From Isochrysis galbana (lineage: Eukaryota > Haptophyta > Isochrysidales > Isochrysidaceae): a DNA stretch of 64,000 nt. Positions 22,901 to 33,600 of the stretch are shown here, in pieces. The position numbers were made by a program, and so were the translations under genes. The notes beneath the pieces are model-generated. The model searched no databases and was not told the origin of the DNA. It saw only the letters and a list, made by a program, of their open reading frames with translations. The stretch's first letter is position 1. The number at the start of each line of letters is the position of its first letter. The stretch spans positions 4,116,245 through 4,180,244 of the forward strand of contig CM030940.1 in assembly GCA_018136815.1 (NCBI GenBank), in the 5' to 3' direction.

Positions 22901-24548
22901 TCCTTGCTTGAAGGCGCTTGAGGTTGGCGGGCACGTCGACGGAGTAGTCCGGCAGGCGGCGGAGGCGATCATCGCTAGGCGATCCAAGTCGCGCGCGCCA
23001 AATCTCCTTTGCCTCCTCATGCGTGGCGTGCATGTCCTTGTGCTTGTCGGTGGTGTACGGTCCAAGCGAGTACGCCTTGGTCGTCTCGCCCTTGGGGATG
23101 GGCCGTACATCCACATAGAAGCCTTGGGAGTCGTCACCCATGGTGAAAGGCATGAATGCACCTCCCGGAAGTTCAAAGCCATTCACCTTGCCCATGATGC
23201 ACTTCATATCATCATTGCGTGAGCACGCCTTGTGGGTGGAGAGCATGTTGCGTTTGAATGGACCAAATGATGCGTCGGGCTTCTCGACCACATGCCATCC
23301 AAGGGGTGCACCGGCTTGGGGGCGCACAAGTGCAAGGAACTTGGCGGTGCCGGTGCCCCAAGTCTTGATTGCCTTGCCACTTGCCACCTCAACCATGTCC
23401 GTGCGCGTCTCATCCACGCCGTCCGGGAAGAAGCTGATGTCGTTGAAGTAGTCCGCCCCGGTGGCGCCCGAGTCGATGAGGATGCGTAAGGCATCATCCT
23501 CGGTGTTCTTGGTCGTGGTTGCACAGATCTTGTTGCAGGTGAAGGTGAGGCGTCCACCACTTTGCTTGTTTTCCTTCTTCATCTTGGCATCATAGAGGTT
23601 GGCCTTGATCTTGGCTTGGAGGCCCTCCGGCACCTTGTCCCAATCGATCAAGTGCGCGGTGTCGGGGTTGGACCAGCAGATGCCCGTGTGCATGCGGTCG
23701 CAGTGGGAGCAGGGCTTCTTGTCCTTGTTGTTGTTGCTCCTACCACCTCCACGCCCACCTTGGCCAGCCTTGAAGCCCGCCTCATAGGCCTTCTTGATGG
23801 CATCCGTGTCATCCTCGGTCTTGGTCGCTTGCATTGCACGTTGGCCCGGACGTACCGTGGAGCGCACCGCCTCATGCTTATGGGCGATGGCCGCAGCCTC
23901 CACAAGGTTCTTGTGCACCATATCAGGCCTCTTGCGGTGCTCAACTTCCAAGGAGCCCCATGCCTTGTCCACTTCACGAAGGACTCCTTCTCCACATCCA
24001 ATGAAGCTCGCTTTCATGTCGAGGCACAACTCGGCGACGGAGACTTTGCGCGCGGTGCCCTTGAGTCCTTGGAAGATGCCAAACATGTTGTCAAAGCGGT
24101 TGGTGACCTCCTCCCTTGAGGGGAACTCCTGGAGGTTGGTCATCTTGAGTGTGTCATACTCCATCTTCTTGTCTTCAGCCTTGTCTTCGGTGTTGACCGC
24201 CACGTGCAACTCGTCGATGTGTTTGAACGCACGGTGGCCGTCGTACTTCTCTTCCTCCTCATCCGTGTAGAGCACATCCAAGGTGGCCACAAGCTTGTCA
24301 TCCTTGATGCACATGATGAGGAGGTCATATGCCTTGTTCAATTCCACCTGGGTGGCTTCCTTGTCCTTGTTGGCGTCATCGACGCTTTCCGTCTTGTTCT
24401 TGAGCATCGCACGTCGGCAACCGTTCTTGCCGGCCATCGCGAGCAACTTGGGCCTGAATGCTCTCCATTCAGCACCATCCTTGTTGTAGAAGAAGATCTT
24501 GTCATTGTTCTTGTCCATGTCTCTTTGTCTCTCGGCGGGGGTACCAGA

Positions 24549-24794
24549 TGAGTGGCGAAAGCTTTCTTGTTACTTGTCTCTTAGGGGTCTCTACCCTTCC
24601 ACGGTCCGTTGTCCGTTCAAACGACTCAACCGCCGTAACCGACTCAACCGCCGTAACCGACTCAACCGCCGGTCACGTAACCGACACAAAAACAAAACCC
24701 CAACAAGAACAAATGCTTTGCACACCACCTAGCCATAGCTAGGCCTTGGGTTCACGACACACATGAAGCCTTGCATGAAGCCTTGCGCTTCTCA
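24549..24794 (-). repeat. LTR of Copia element A (5')
   Basis: Same 246 bases as 19686-19931 by eye. GATCT follows at 24795-24799. Confidence 0.88.
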
Positions 24795-25817
24795 GATCTT
24801 GTTGCAGGTGAAGGTGAGGCGTCCACCACTTTGCTTGTTTTCCTTCTTCATCTTGGCATCATAGAGGTTGGCCTTGATCTTGGCTTGGAGGCCCTCCGGC
24901 ACCTTGTCCCAATCGATCAAGTGCGCGGTGTCGGGGTTGGACCAGCAGATGCCCGTGTGCATGCGGTCGCAGTGGGAGCAAGGCTTCTTGTCCTTGTTGT
25001 TGTTGCTCCTACCACCTCCACGCCCACCTTGGCCAGCCTTGAAGCCCGCCTCATAGGCCTTCTTGATGGCATCCGTGTCATCCTCGGTCTTGGTCGCTTG
25101 CATTGCACGTTGGCCCGGACGTACCGTGGAGCGCACCGCCTCATGCTTATGGGCGATGGCCGCAGCCTCCACAAGGTTCTTGTGCACCATATCAGGCCTC
25201 TTGCGGTGCTCAACTTCCAAGGAGCCCCATGCCTTGTCCACTTCACGAAGGACTCCTTCTCCACATCCAATGAAGCTCGCTTTCATGTCGAGGCACAACT
25301 CGGCGACGGAGACTTTGCGCGCGGTGCCCTTGAGTCCTTGGAAGATGCCAAACATGTTGTCAAAGCGGTTGGTGACCTCCTCCCTTGAGGGGAACTCCTG
25401 GAGGTTGGTCATCTTGAGTGTGTCATACTCCATCTTCTTGTCTTCAGCCTTGTCTTCGGTGTTGACCGCCACGTGCAACTCGTCGATGTGTTTGAACGCA
25501 CGGTGGCCGTCGTACTTCTCTTCCTCCTCATCCGTGTAGAGCACATCCAAGGTGGCCACAAGCTTGTCATCCTTGATGCACATGATGAGGAGGTCATATG
25601 CCTTGTTCAGTTCCACCTGGGTGGCTTCCTTGTCCTTGTCGGCGTCATCGACGCTTTCCGTCTTGTTCTTGAGCATCGCACGTCGGCAACCGTTCTTGCC
25701 GGCCATCGCGAGCAACTTGGGCCTGAATGCTCTCCATTCAGCACCATCCTTGTTGTAGAAGAAGATCTTGTCATTGTTCTTGTCCATGTCTCTTTGTCTC
25801 TCGGCGGGGGTACCAGA

Positions 25818-26063
25818 TGAGTGGCGAAAGCTGTCTTGTTACTTGTCTCTTAGGGGTCTCTACCCTTGCACGGTCCGTTGTCCGTTCAAACGACTCAACC
25901 GCCGTAACCGACTCAACCGCCGTAACCGACTCAACCGCCGGTCACGTAACCGACACAAAAACAAAACCCCAACAAGAACAAATGCTTTGCACACCACCTA
26001 GCCATAGCTAGGCCTTGGGTTCACGACACACATGAAGCCTTGCATGAAGCCTTGCGCTTCTCA
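25818..26063 (-). repeat. LTR of Copia element B (5')
   Basis: 246 bases, differing from the LTRs of A at about two positions. Confidence 0.85.
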
Positions 26064-26840
26064 GCGCGCCCACCAACTTGTTGATGTAGTCTCCTTGGTG
26101 AAGAATGATTCCATCACTCACTTCCTTGAGTTGGGCTCCAAGTACTTCATCGAGACCTTCATGCCAAGTGAGCTTAAAGCCATCCTTCTCCATGGCCTCA
26201 AACACCTTGCGCACGAGCTTCATGTCATTGGAGCCCCACGGCATGTCGTCCACGTACGTGGCCATGACCATGAAGGAATCCTCATCACGGAGCACGTAGA
26301 GGCATGGCTCGCTGAACGCCACGATGAAGCCAAATGCCTCAAGCCACATGGACAACTTGAGCCACCAATTGCGGCCGGATTGCACCAAGCCGTCTTGGAC
26401 GCTTGCATTGCACGTTGGCCCGGACGCACCGTGGAGCGCACCGCCTCATGCTTATGGGCAATGGCCGCTGCCTCCACAAGGTTCTTGTGCACCATATCAG
26501 GCCTCTTGCGGTGCTCAACCTCCAAGGAGCCCCATGCCTTGTCCACTTCACGAAGGACTCCTTCTCCACATCCAATGAAGCTCGCTTTCATGTCGAGGCA
26601 CAACTCGGCCACGGAGACTTCGCGCGCGGTGCCCTTGAGTCCTTGGAAGATGCCAAACATGTTGTCAAAGCGGTTGGTGACCTCCTCCCTTGAGGGGAAC
26701 TCCTGGAGCTTTGTCATCTTGAGTGTGTCATACTCCATCTTCTTGTCTTCAGCCTTGTCTTCGGTGTTGACCGCCACGTGCAACTCGTCGATGTGTTTGA
26801 ACGCACGGTGGCCGTCGTACTTCTCTTCCTCCTCTGCTTT
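26064..26840 (-). mobile_element. Copia fragments C (reverse transcriptase and gag pieces)
   Basis: Directly beyond the LTR of B lie a reverse-transcriptase piece (26066-26395, with the YVDD region) and then a gag piece (26396-26835), both on the - strand but in non-native order. Broken fossil of the same family. Confidence 0.8.
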
Positions 26841-26930
26841 TAAGTGGCGCACATATATACCACTGGTGTATATGGCGCCACAAGCGCTTGTGGCGCCATA
26901 TACACCAGTGGTATATATGTGCGCCACTTA
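26841..26930. repeat. Perfect 90-bp palindrome
   Basis: Two 45-base arms (26841-26885 and 26886-26930) are exact reverse complements with no spacer. The arm starts TAAGTGGCGCACATATATAC and ends GGCGCCACAAGC. It separates gag sequence on the - strand from RNase H sequence on the + strand. Confidence 0.95.
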
Positions 26931-27000
26931 TCAATGGCAGCCTCGTCGATTGGGGCAGCAAGCGCCAAAACAGCATCTCCTTGTCGGTTCCCCACCGTGA
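26931..27000 (+). mobile_element. Copia RNase H scrap in opposite orientation
   Basis: Reads INGSLVDWGSKRQNSISLS on the + strand, matching the RNase H region of elements A and B, which lie on the - strand. Short broken fragment. Confidence 0.7.
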
Positions 27001-27024
27001 ACCTTTGGCATGCCGCGCTGCATT

Positions 27025-27125
27025 GCAGGAAGGGGAATGGGCGTGGCTACAGAAGCGATCCCCAATGCCACGCGTGAGGCGAGAATAGAGAATATTAATA
27101 GGTTTTATTTTTATTATTATTAGAC
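27025..27125 (+). mobile_element. LINE 3' end in + orientation
   Basis: GGGCGTGGCTAC ... GCGTGAGGCGAGAATAGAGAATATTAATAGGTTTTATTTTTATTATTATTAG matches the 3' end seen inverted at 60.0, 61.4, 62.5 and 63.75 kb. It ends in a T/TTA-rich tail. Confidence 0.6.
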
Positions 27126-27149
27126 CATAGTCCCACCCCGTGGCACTCA

Positions 27150-29807
27150 TCACTGCGCCCTAGTCAAGGCTTTCATCCGGGCTTCAGCAGCAGCCGCACG
27201 CTTCTCACGTTCACGCCGCTGTATCGCTTGAGGGTCAGTGGCCTCAAATTTGAGCGCTCCAAGTTTGGTACGCGCTTCATTCAATGCAGCTTCATCGCAC
27301 CCTATCTGTTCGGCCTCTGCGATGTAGCGAGAAAGGAGAGAGATGTCCTCACCTTGTGACGCCGCAAGAAGGTCGGCGGTGACTGCGACTCGTTCGGCAT
27401 CTTCCAGCTTCCGACGTTCCTTGCGTGCCTTTTCGGCTTTCTTCTTCTTCTCCTTAGTTTTTTGGCGTTCGCGCTCTTCTCGGAGCATCTCGTCTTGTTC
27501 AGTGAGGCCCGAGGGAACATGTGCCGCCTGCCAATCCCATTGCTCAGGATTTTCAGCTCGATATTTACGGAACGCATTGCGAGTGTCACGATCCTTAGAC
27601 ACATCATACGGCACGCGGAAACCAAATCGAACGTGCCGTATGGTTGGGTCGTAGCTCTGAAATGCGCACAAGGTCGTTATGAGTGAGATGCATGGCGCTT
27701 GAATAGAAGCCACGTGTGGCGGACGATTGTACGGTGAGGACCATGACAGGGGGGGGGGGTGCGCTGCGTGCAAAAGGCGGTATAGAACAAAGCGTGACCA
27801 CCGAGCGTAATATGTGTAGAAGGACCGCTCTACGCGCACCTCGTCCAAGAGGTCGAGCACGCCTTGGACATCACCCGCTTCCGCGGCTTCATGAAGCTTA
27901 CTAGGGAGTAATGCTGCTTGCGACTCCGCTTCGGCGATCGCTTGCTCGTGCGCATGGATTGAGGCCACCCTTCGCGTTTCTGCTAGTTCCTGGGCGGCGG
28001 CGGCGGCGGCGGCTGCCGCCTCTTTAGCCTCGGCACGGTTGCTTTTGGGGGCATCCGCATTCGGCTTGAGAAAAGAGGATACCTACCAACGACAAGTGGA
28101 GAGGGCGTTCACGCCATTGTATTGCTTGAGGGCCAGTGGCCTTGAATTTGAGCGCATCACGTGAGGCAATGGCTATGTCGGCGGCGCCGCAATCACAACC
28201 CTACTGAGGATTCTCTGAGGCGGAGCGGATCTCCTATCTCACCTCCTCATCATCGAGATACTCTGCTCGGCATAGCCGTAGCACAACCCGACACGTCTCA
28301 GAGAGTGTTGGTCGCGCGGTTGTGAATGGGATGCCTACGATTATTGGGGAAAACGGGGTCTTAACGAAGAATCATGCCTTGGCAGGCTCCTCACGGGTCG
28401 ATGCCAGTCAAGGTCCGAACAGCTTCCCGCGCCTTTCGATTCCGGACTTGTCTCCAGCTACGTTTGCATCATCTGACGCTGTGCCACAGCGCCGTGCAGT
28501 ATTGCCCGCACATCAGGCACACGAACGCACCTCGAACTTTCGGGTCAGACCTCTTAAACGGGCCGTTGACCCCAAAGAGTAGGGAAGCATTTGCAGGGCC
28601 AGGCGCATGCACCCAGATGAGATGCGCCTGAGGACGGGGCGGTCGTTGCGTCTATGGAACCCAGAGCTGGGTGAAGTACGAGGGCCGCCACAATACCTGC
28701 TTCAAATGTGTGGGCAGCCAACTCATGAGAAGCTCGCGGACTTCTGCTGCGAGCATGGCCTCGTTGTGCCTGCAGATGGAGAAGAAATCGAGGAGTGGAG
28801 AGCGGTGCTAAAGGGGGCGAGGGGGCTGCATCGGGAAAGCGCCAGCAGAGGACTCGTGGTGGGGGCGACGGAGGCGGTGGAAAGGGCGGTGGCGGCGACG
28901 GCGGTGGGATCGAAGGCGGCGGGGACGACAAGCGCGCACCGTCGGATCGATGACCCTGCCGACTTGATGTTCTTGCTGGCGTCCGCAACAGACTGTCGGC
29001 CGCCCGCCTTGCGTCGCGTGACGTACCTGCACCAGCAAATGGCGCGTCAAAGGCCAATCGATCACAGCAGAGCGGCCACGCAAGTATACCGCAGATCACC
29101 CTCAAGGTTGCACACCGGTGAAAGCATCTATGAGCAATCGGCTTTAGCGAGTCCTCAGCCTTGGAGATTGCTGGGAGATTGAAAGTTGCAGCAGCGAAAT
29201 GGCCTCCGCGGCAAAGCACGACCACCCAGGTGGGAGCAGGGTGCAACGAGCAAAAATAACGGAGCGCGTCGACAGGTTCGGTCGGCCCGCCCTCGGCGTG
29301 CGGTTTGAGCGCCTCGTGCCACACAAGGAAGTGATGCCCTTCGTTGTCGCGGAACATGATGCGTGTCTGGCGATTGTGCGCCGAGGCCTCGAGCATCCCT
29401 CCTCGACCGTCCTCCTCATGCTCCCCAACCGCAGGAAGGTTCTCACCCTCTGATTCTGAGCCCGAGAGCTCCTCGTCCGCCAGGTGGCCGCCTTCGACGA
29501 GCGCGTCGAACTCGGCCTCAGCAAGCGGCGGCTGTCCACGCGCTGAGCGCTTCAGGTTGTACCGGTACCAGTCGGTGTGGTAGTGCTCGCGCAGGGCGTC
29601 GGCGCTGCTGAAGTGCATGTTGCTCACGCGGCAGTAGTGTCCCTCGCGCACCTCAGCCGTGCCGCTCGGCTCCGGCGATGGCGGAGCGGCAGGTGGCGGC
29701 TGCTTACTCATCCGCTCACCCACGACGCTCCCTACTTGCACGAGGTTTCCGAGGTAGCTGGGCTGGAGCGAGAGTAGATTGACGTGGCGCGGCGTGGGCT
29801 GCTTCAT
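27150..29807 (-). CDS. ANKZF1: Vms1/ANKZF1 ribosome-quality-control peptidyl-tRNA cleavage factor
   Basis: Seven exons (29116-29807, 28940-29026, 28697-28769, 28531-28627, 28243-28334, 27840-28082, 27150-27656) give 596 residues, GT-AG and in phase. Vms1/ANKZF1 frees nascent chains from stalled 60S-tRNA complexes and works with Cdc48/p97. In order: a zinc-finger-like segment (HYCRVSNMHFSSADALREHYHTDWYRYNLKR, about residue 60), the eRF1-like VLRF1 domain with TWVVVLCRGGHFAAATFN, HRCFHRYVTRRKAGGRQS (the release-site Gln is present) and SAGSSIRRHNEAMLAAEVRELL, then LLFGVNGPFKRSDPKVRGIPFTTARPTLSE, a short ankyrin segment (KLHEAAEAGDVQGVLDLLDE), PYDVSKDRDTRNAFRKYRAENPEQWDW, a charged coiled coil, and REKRAAAAEAR, a perfect RX5AAX2R p97-binding motif. 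Two zinc ligands seem replaced (Ser, Tyr). Intron 5 holds a decayed copy of last-exon sequence. Confidence 0.92.
28112..28165 (-). pseudogene. Decayed copy of the VMS1 last exon inside its own intron
   Basis: Reads ALKFKATGPQAIQWRERP in the - direction, closely matching GALKFEATDPQAIQRRERE of the last exon (about 27205-27260). It lies in the intron 28083-28242 and is not needed for an in-phase gene model. Confidence 0.7.
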
Positions 29808-30656
29808 TTGTGACTTGTTGGGCACCAACCGCGCGGCGCAGAGACGCGCAGAGAGAAGGGAGGAGGGGAAAGAGCGATGAGGGCGGCGGCGGACAGAGAC
29901 TTGGGAGGCGCCGAGCTCGGCGCGAGAGGCCGGCGGGCGGAGAGCGGAGAGTACTCTACACGAATACTCTCTAAACTTTTTTTACTCATGTGCTAGTGGG
30001 GTGTGTACTACTTGAGTACTTTTATTCTTTTATTTATTTGTTCCTCTGCTTCTTGTAGAGGCTTGAGCCTCGCAGAGCGGCCCGCTTCGCAGAGTGCCCC
30101 CCCCCTTCCCATGGCTCCCTGAGCCCTCCCCAAGCCCCAGAGCAAGCCTGAGCTGGCCCCTCGGCACTATAGTATCCAGGCCCTGACGAGTTGGAGTTGG
30201 AATTTGTAGGGCGGTCAAACTCAAACAGCTATTTTAACTTCTAAGGGTGGAAATTGACCAAGTCTATCGCGGTGGTGCCCACGAGGCAACCATCGCGGCT
30301 TGGGCGAGGCAGAGCACCATCGCCGATCGCATCGCCGACCCAATTCCACAGGATGAAATTCTTACTACATTCACGCGCGCTGCGGGTCCATATATATGGT
30401 TGCCGAGAGGTGTGGGGGGGATGCCTCAGGCCAGCGGCCGCTCGCCTAGCCCTATGTGATGCCCTGCTCAGGAGCCAGGGGCTCGAAGGACACCGATGCC
30501 AGGAGATGGGCACGCGCCAGGAGTTGAGTACATACGGAGTACCCCTAGTTCCGCTTTGAGAAGCTCAAGCCTCTACTACTAGTCTACTACTAAAGAAAGT
30601 ACGTCACCAGCCAGCCAACAAGAAAACTCCCTCTTACGGTTTGAGCGGTGGCGCCG
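29808..30656. other. Intergenic between VMS1 and the Sfi1-like gene
   Basis: Divergent promoter space. It holds a TAGGGCGGTCAAAC repeat end at 30207 and short CTACT/GAGTACT-type repeats (29940-30020, 30530-30600). No gene was recognised. Confidence 0.45.
30207..30262 (+). repeat. TAGGGCGGTCAAACA-family terminus,  copy 5
   Basis: TAGGGCGGTCAAAC, then CAAACAGCTATTTTAACTTC and GGAAATTGACCAAGTC. It is nearly the same as the copy at 16833 apart from a small internal duplication. Confidence 0.7.
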
Positions 30657-33600
30657 ATGGCGTCGGTGTCGGCCGGTAGAGGCCTCCGCCGGCCCATCGG
30701 CGCGGATGCGGGCGAGGGCGGCGTCGGGCCGTCGGATCTGCTGCTACTTGAGGAGATGTACACGCTTGCGCGCTCTTCCGAGCCGGCCAGCCGCGCCGAC
30801 GATGCCGTCAACCTGATGTCGATGCTGAGCGCATACGAAGTCGTTCTCGAGCGGTACGTGGGCCGCTTGCGGCTGGCTGGCCGCCCTGGCTACCAGCGGC
30901 CGTCGATCCCTCTAAGCCTGGCATGCTCTTATGAGTCTGCCGCACTATCGGCCCCAGAGCCTGAAGTGAGCTTGCACCGCAAGGGCTTACACTGCTGACC
31001 GGCTGTGCTCCTCCCAACTGGTTGGCTCGCCACAGGCATGGTCTCCTCCCGGTAGAGGACACGCACTTCTACAACCTACTCCTCAGGCTCTCACTACTCC
31101 CCATGGAGGGCTGGCGAGCAAAAATCGACTCCTTGTATTCTGTCGTTGGCCCTGGTAGCCGGAGGAAATCGTTGGCCTCGAATGCCATTCGCCGGCATTC
31201 GCCTCAACCGAAGGGGCCGCCAGCGCAGACACCACTGAAAGGGCGTGGGCTGGCGTGTGCGACACCGGCCCTTTTTGCCGCTGCCTCGGTTGGAAGGACA
31301 CCCTCGCTCGCGTACCCGTCGCCGCCATTCTTTCCGTCAACGGATGAGACGCCAGTGCACTCCCCGCCGCGGTCTCTTCCTGCGTGTGTAGATGAGTGCG
31401 TAGATGACATGGTCCACCCCTCCCGCCCTTCTCGCCCACTGTTGCCGTCTCAGCAGCTATCCCATACCCAGCGGCGCTCTATCCGCCGGCCTGGTTTGCT
31501 TGTGTCAGCACGGGCGCGCTCCCCGGCAGCATATAGAGGGTCGAGTCCAACTCGACTGGGCACACAGCGTTCTTCCATGGAGCGGGCCAGTGCCGCCTGG
31601 GGGGTAGAGCCCTACACCCGTATTTGGAACCAGCATAGCGGAAGTCCATATCTGTCGCCGAGCTACCCACGTGGGACTCCTAACGATGAGTATGAGAAAC
31701 CGGTGGACGATGTGGATGAGGCAATGAGCGCGGCATCCCTCCACAAGCTGTTTGGGAGTCTGAGCCCTGCTAGTTGGGCGGCCATCAACGGTGCGACAGG
31801 GAAGGCAGGAGCGTTCTCCGCACAAGATGTGCCCTCACGAAGGCTAGATCGTGAGGGATGGAGACAGATTTCCCCGCCACAGATACTAGCCCCAATGACT
31901 GGCGCCAGGGTCGATAACAAAGAGATACTCGCTGATGATGTGTCGGTGCATGCTTTGGAGGCAGCCGTTGCAGGAGACGATCAATCTTCAAGCGCGATCT
32001 TGAGTGAGACTGAGTTTCGCCTTGCCCCTTCGGAGGCTTCACTGTACGCCTCATTCCGTTTATGTGCGATCGTTTTCCGCGCATGGCGCGCTGTCGCTGC
32101 TGCATCAGCACACGTCTCGCGCGCTTTGAGGCAAGAGGCCGAACGGTGGCTGCTTGCGTGCGGTGCATGGGAGCGTCGGCTCCTGAGCAGATGTCTTTAC
32201 ACATGGGCAGAGCAGAGCATCCCCGCGTTTCGTCGACTGGTGTTCCGCGCCCGCAGATTTAGAGATGAACGCCACATGCACAAGTGCTTCGTAGGATGGC
32301 GCCAGATCCAGCTAGCTCAAAGCTTCATGCGCTCGCGAAAATCGGCGGCACGCGGCGAGGACGTGGGCGCATGGTTGAGCTGGCATGACTGGACTGATGG
32401 AAGAAGAGCAAACGTTGCCCGCAAATACGCAATCGCTGCGGCCGCAGCTGGACACCACGCTAGAAGCTTGATGCGCCAGGTGACGCTATCGCAACATAGG
32501 CATAAACCGATATTTGGCACTCGGAGTACGGCATGCAATCCCGTTTGCGGCTGAGGGCCACGCACTGCTCACCACACTTCGGGGTATCGGCTTGCTCTCC
32601 ATCATCTGGTGCAGTGAGACGACTCGAGAGGTTTAGTGTCCACCCGTTCCCGGATGTAGGTACTTCTTGGCTGGCGGTCTGTGTTGTCGCGGTACAATAC
32701 CGAGGCGCTCCTCTTAGAGCATGGCGCTGCAATCTGGCGTAGGGGGCGGCTTCACACATGCCTCGTCACTTGGTGCGAATGGCGGAATGAGGCCAGCGAA
32801 CTTCAGCACAAGGGGCAGATGATCGCAGCCCTACATGACGCCATGCTTTCGCTTGCCGTCCTACGCGCGTGGCAACAGGCGGCAGTTGAGGCGGCTGGGG
32901 CCCGAATGGAGGTGGCGCGGGTTGCACGCGGTCCTGATGATTGGCGTGAGCGGGCGGGCGCGCTTGTTCGATGGCTTGCATACGTCGACGCTCGCACTGC
33001 GGCTCAAGCAACCATGCTCATGTGTCTCACTCTCGCACGCTCTCACGAGACGGCCAGGGCCTTGCGGTCCTGGTCTAATTACGCTGGAGGGCGTGCTCGT
33101 GCCATCGAGCTCGTGGAGGTGTCGATGGCAAAGATGCGCCGGCAACTGCGCAGCCGTGGGATGTGCCGCTGGCAAGCGCGAACGGTAGCACGCATGCATG
33201 CGTCAGCTCTCACGACGGCGTGCGCACGACGGCTGCGGCACATGAATGCAGGCTCAGCACTCCGCACATGGTCGGCATGGTTACAGGCGCGCGAAATCCG
33301 AATTCGGCTAATACGGCTTGGGATCGGGCGGATCAGTAGCCAGGCACGTGCAAGAGCTTTGGGTGTGTGGCGATTGAATGCGCAGACTTGGAGCACATAC
33401 CAACGGTCATTGCGGCGCGCCCTAGCTTTTTTGCGGGCAGGGTTGTTGCCCAAAGCGTGGAACGGCTGGCGCGCCGTGGTTGTTGCCGAGCACTTGCCCG
33501 CGCTCGAGGAGGCGGCGAACGCGTATCGCAGCGGCCTTCTCAAACGCGTAATGCGCGGATTGGTCCAATACCGTCAGCGGAGGCAAGTACGGCGTGCACG

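Larger units (their letters stand above)
19686..24794 (-). mobile_element. Copia LTR retrotransposon, element A, nested in B
   Basis: A 5.1-kb element with two 246-base LTRs (19686-19931 and 24549-24794) that look identical by eye, begin TG and end CA, and are flanked by the 5-base duplication GATCT. Leftward order is gag with a CSHCDRMHTGIC zinc knuckle (23.5-24.5 kb), protease with ILIDSGATGA (about 23.45 kb), integrase with LHSDNEP (22.3-22.9 kb), reverse transcriptase with YVDD (20.8-21.5 kb) and RNase H with VDASWDVVRSTSG (20.0-20.5 kb). Protease-integrase-RT-RNase H is the Copia order. A polypurine tract (AAGGGGGGG) precedes the 3' LTR. The copy is nearly whole, with about one break, and young as judged by its LTRs. 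Confidence 0.93.
17214..26063 (-). mobile_element. Copia element B (broken), host of nested element A
   Basis: Reading leftward: 5' LTR (25818-26063), gag (24795-25787), then after the nested element A (19686-24794) the protease and integrase region (about 17950-19685) and a terminal RNase H piece (from about 17214). Much of the reverse-transcriptase part and a recognisable 3' LTR next to it are missing, so B is broken in several places. Its LTR differs from those of A at about two positions, so the two are closely related members of one family. The insertion of A falls near the gag/protease boundary and is framed by GATCT on both sides. Confidence 0.8.
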
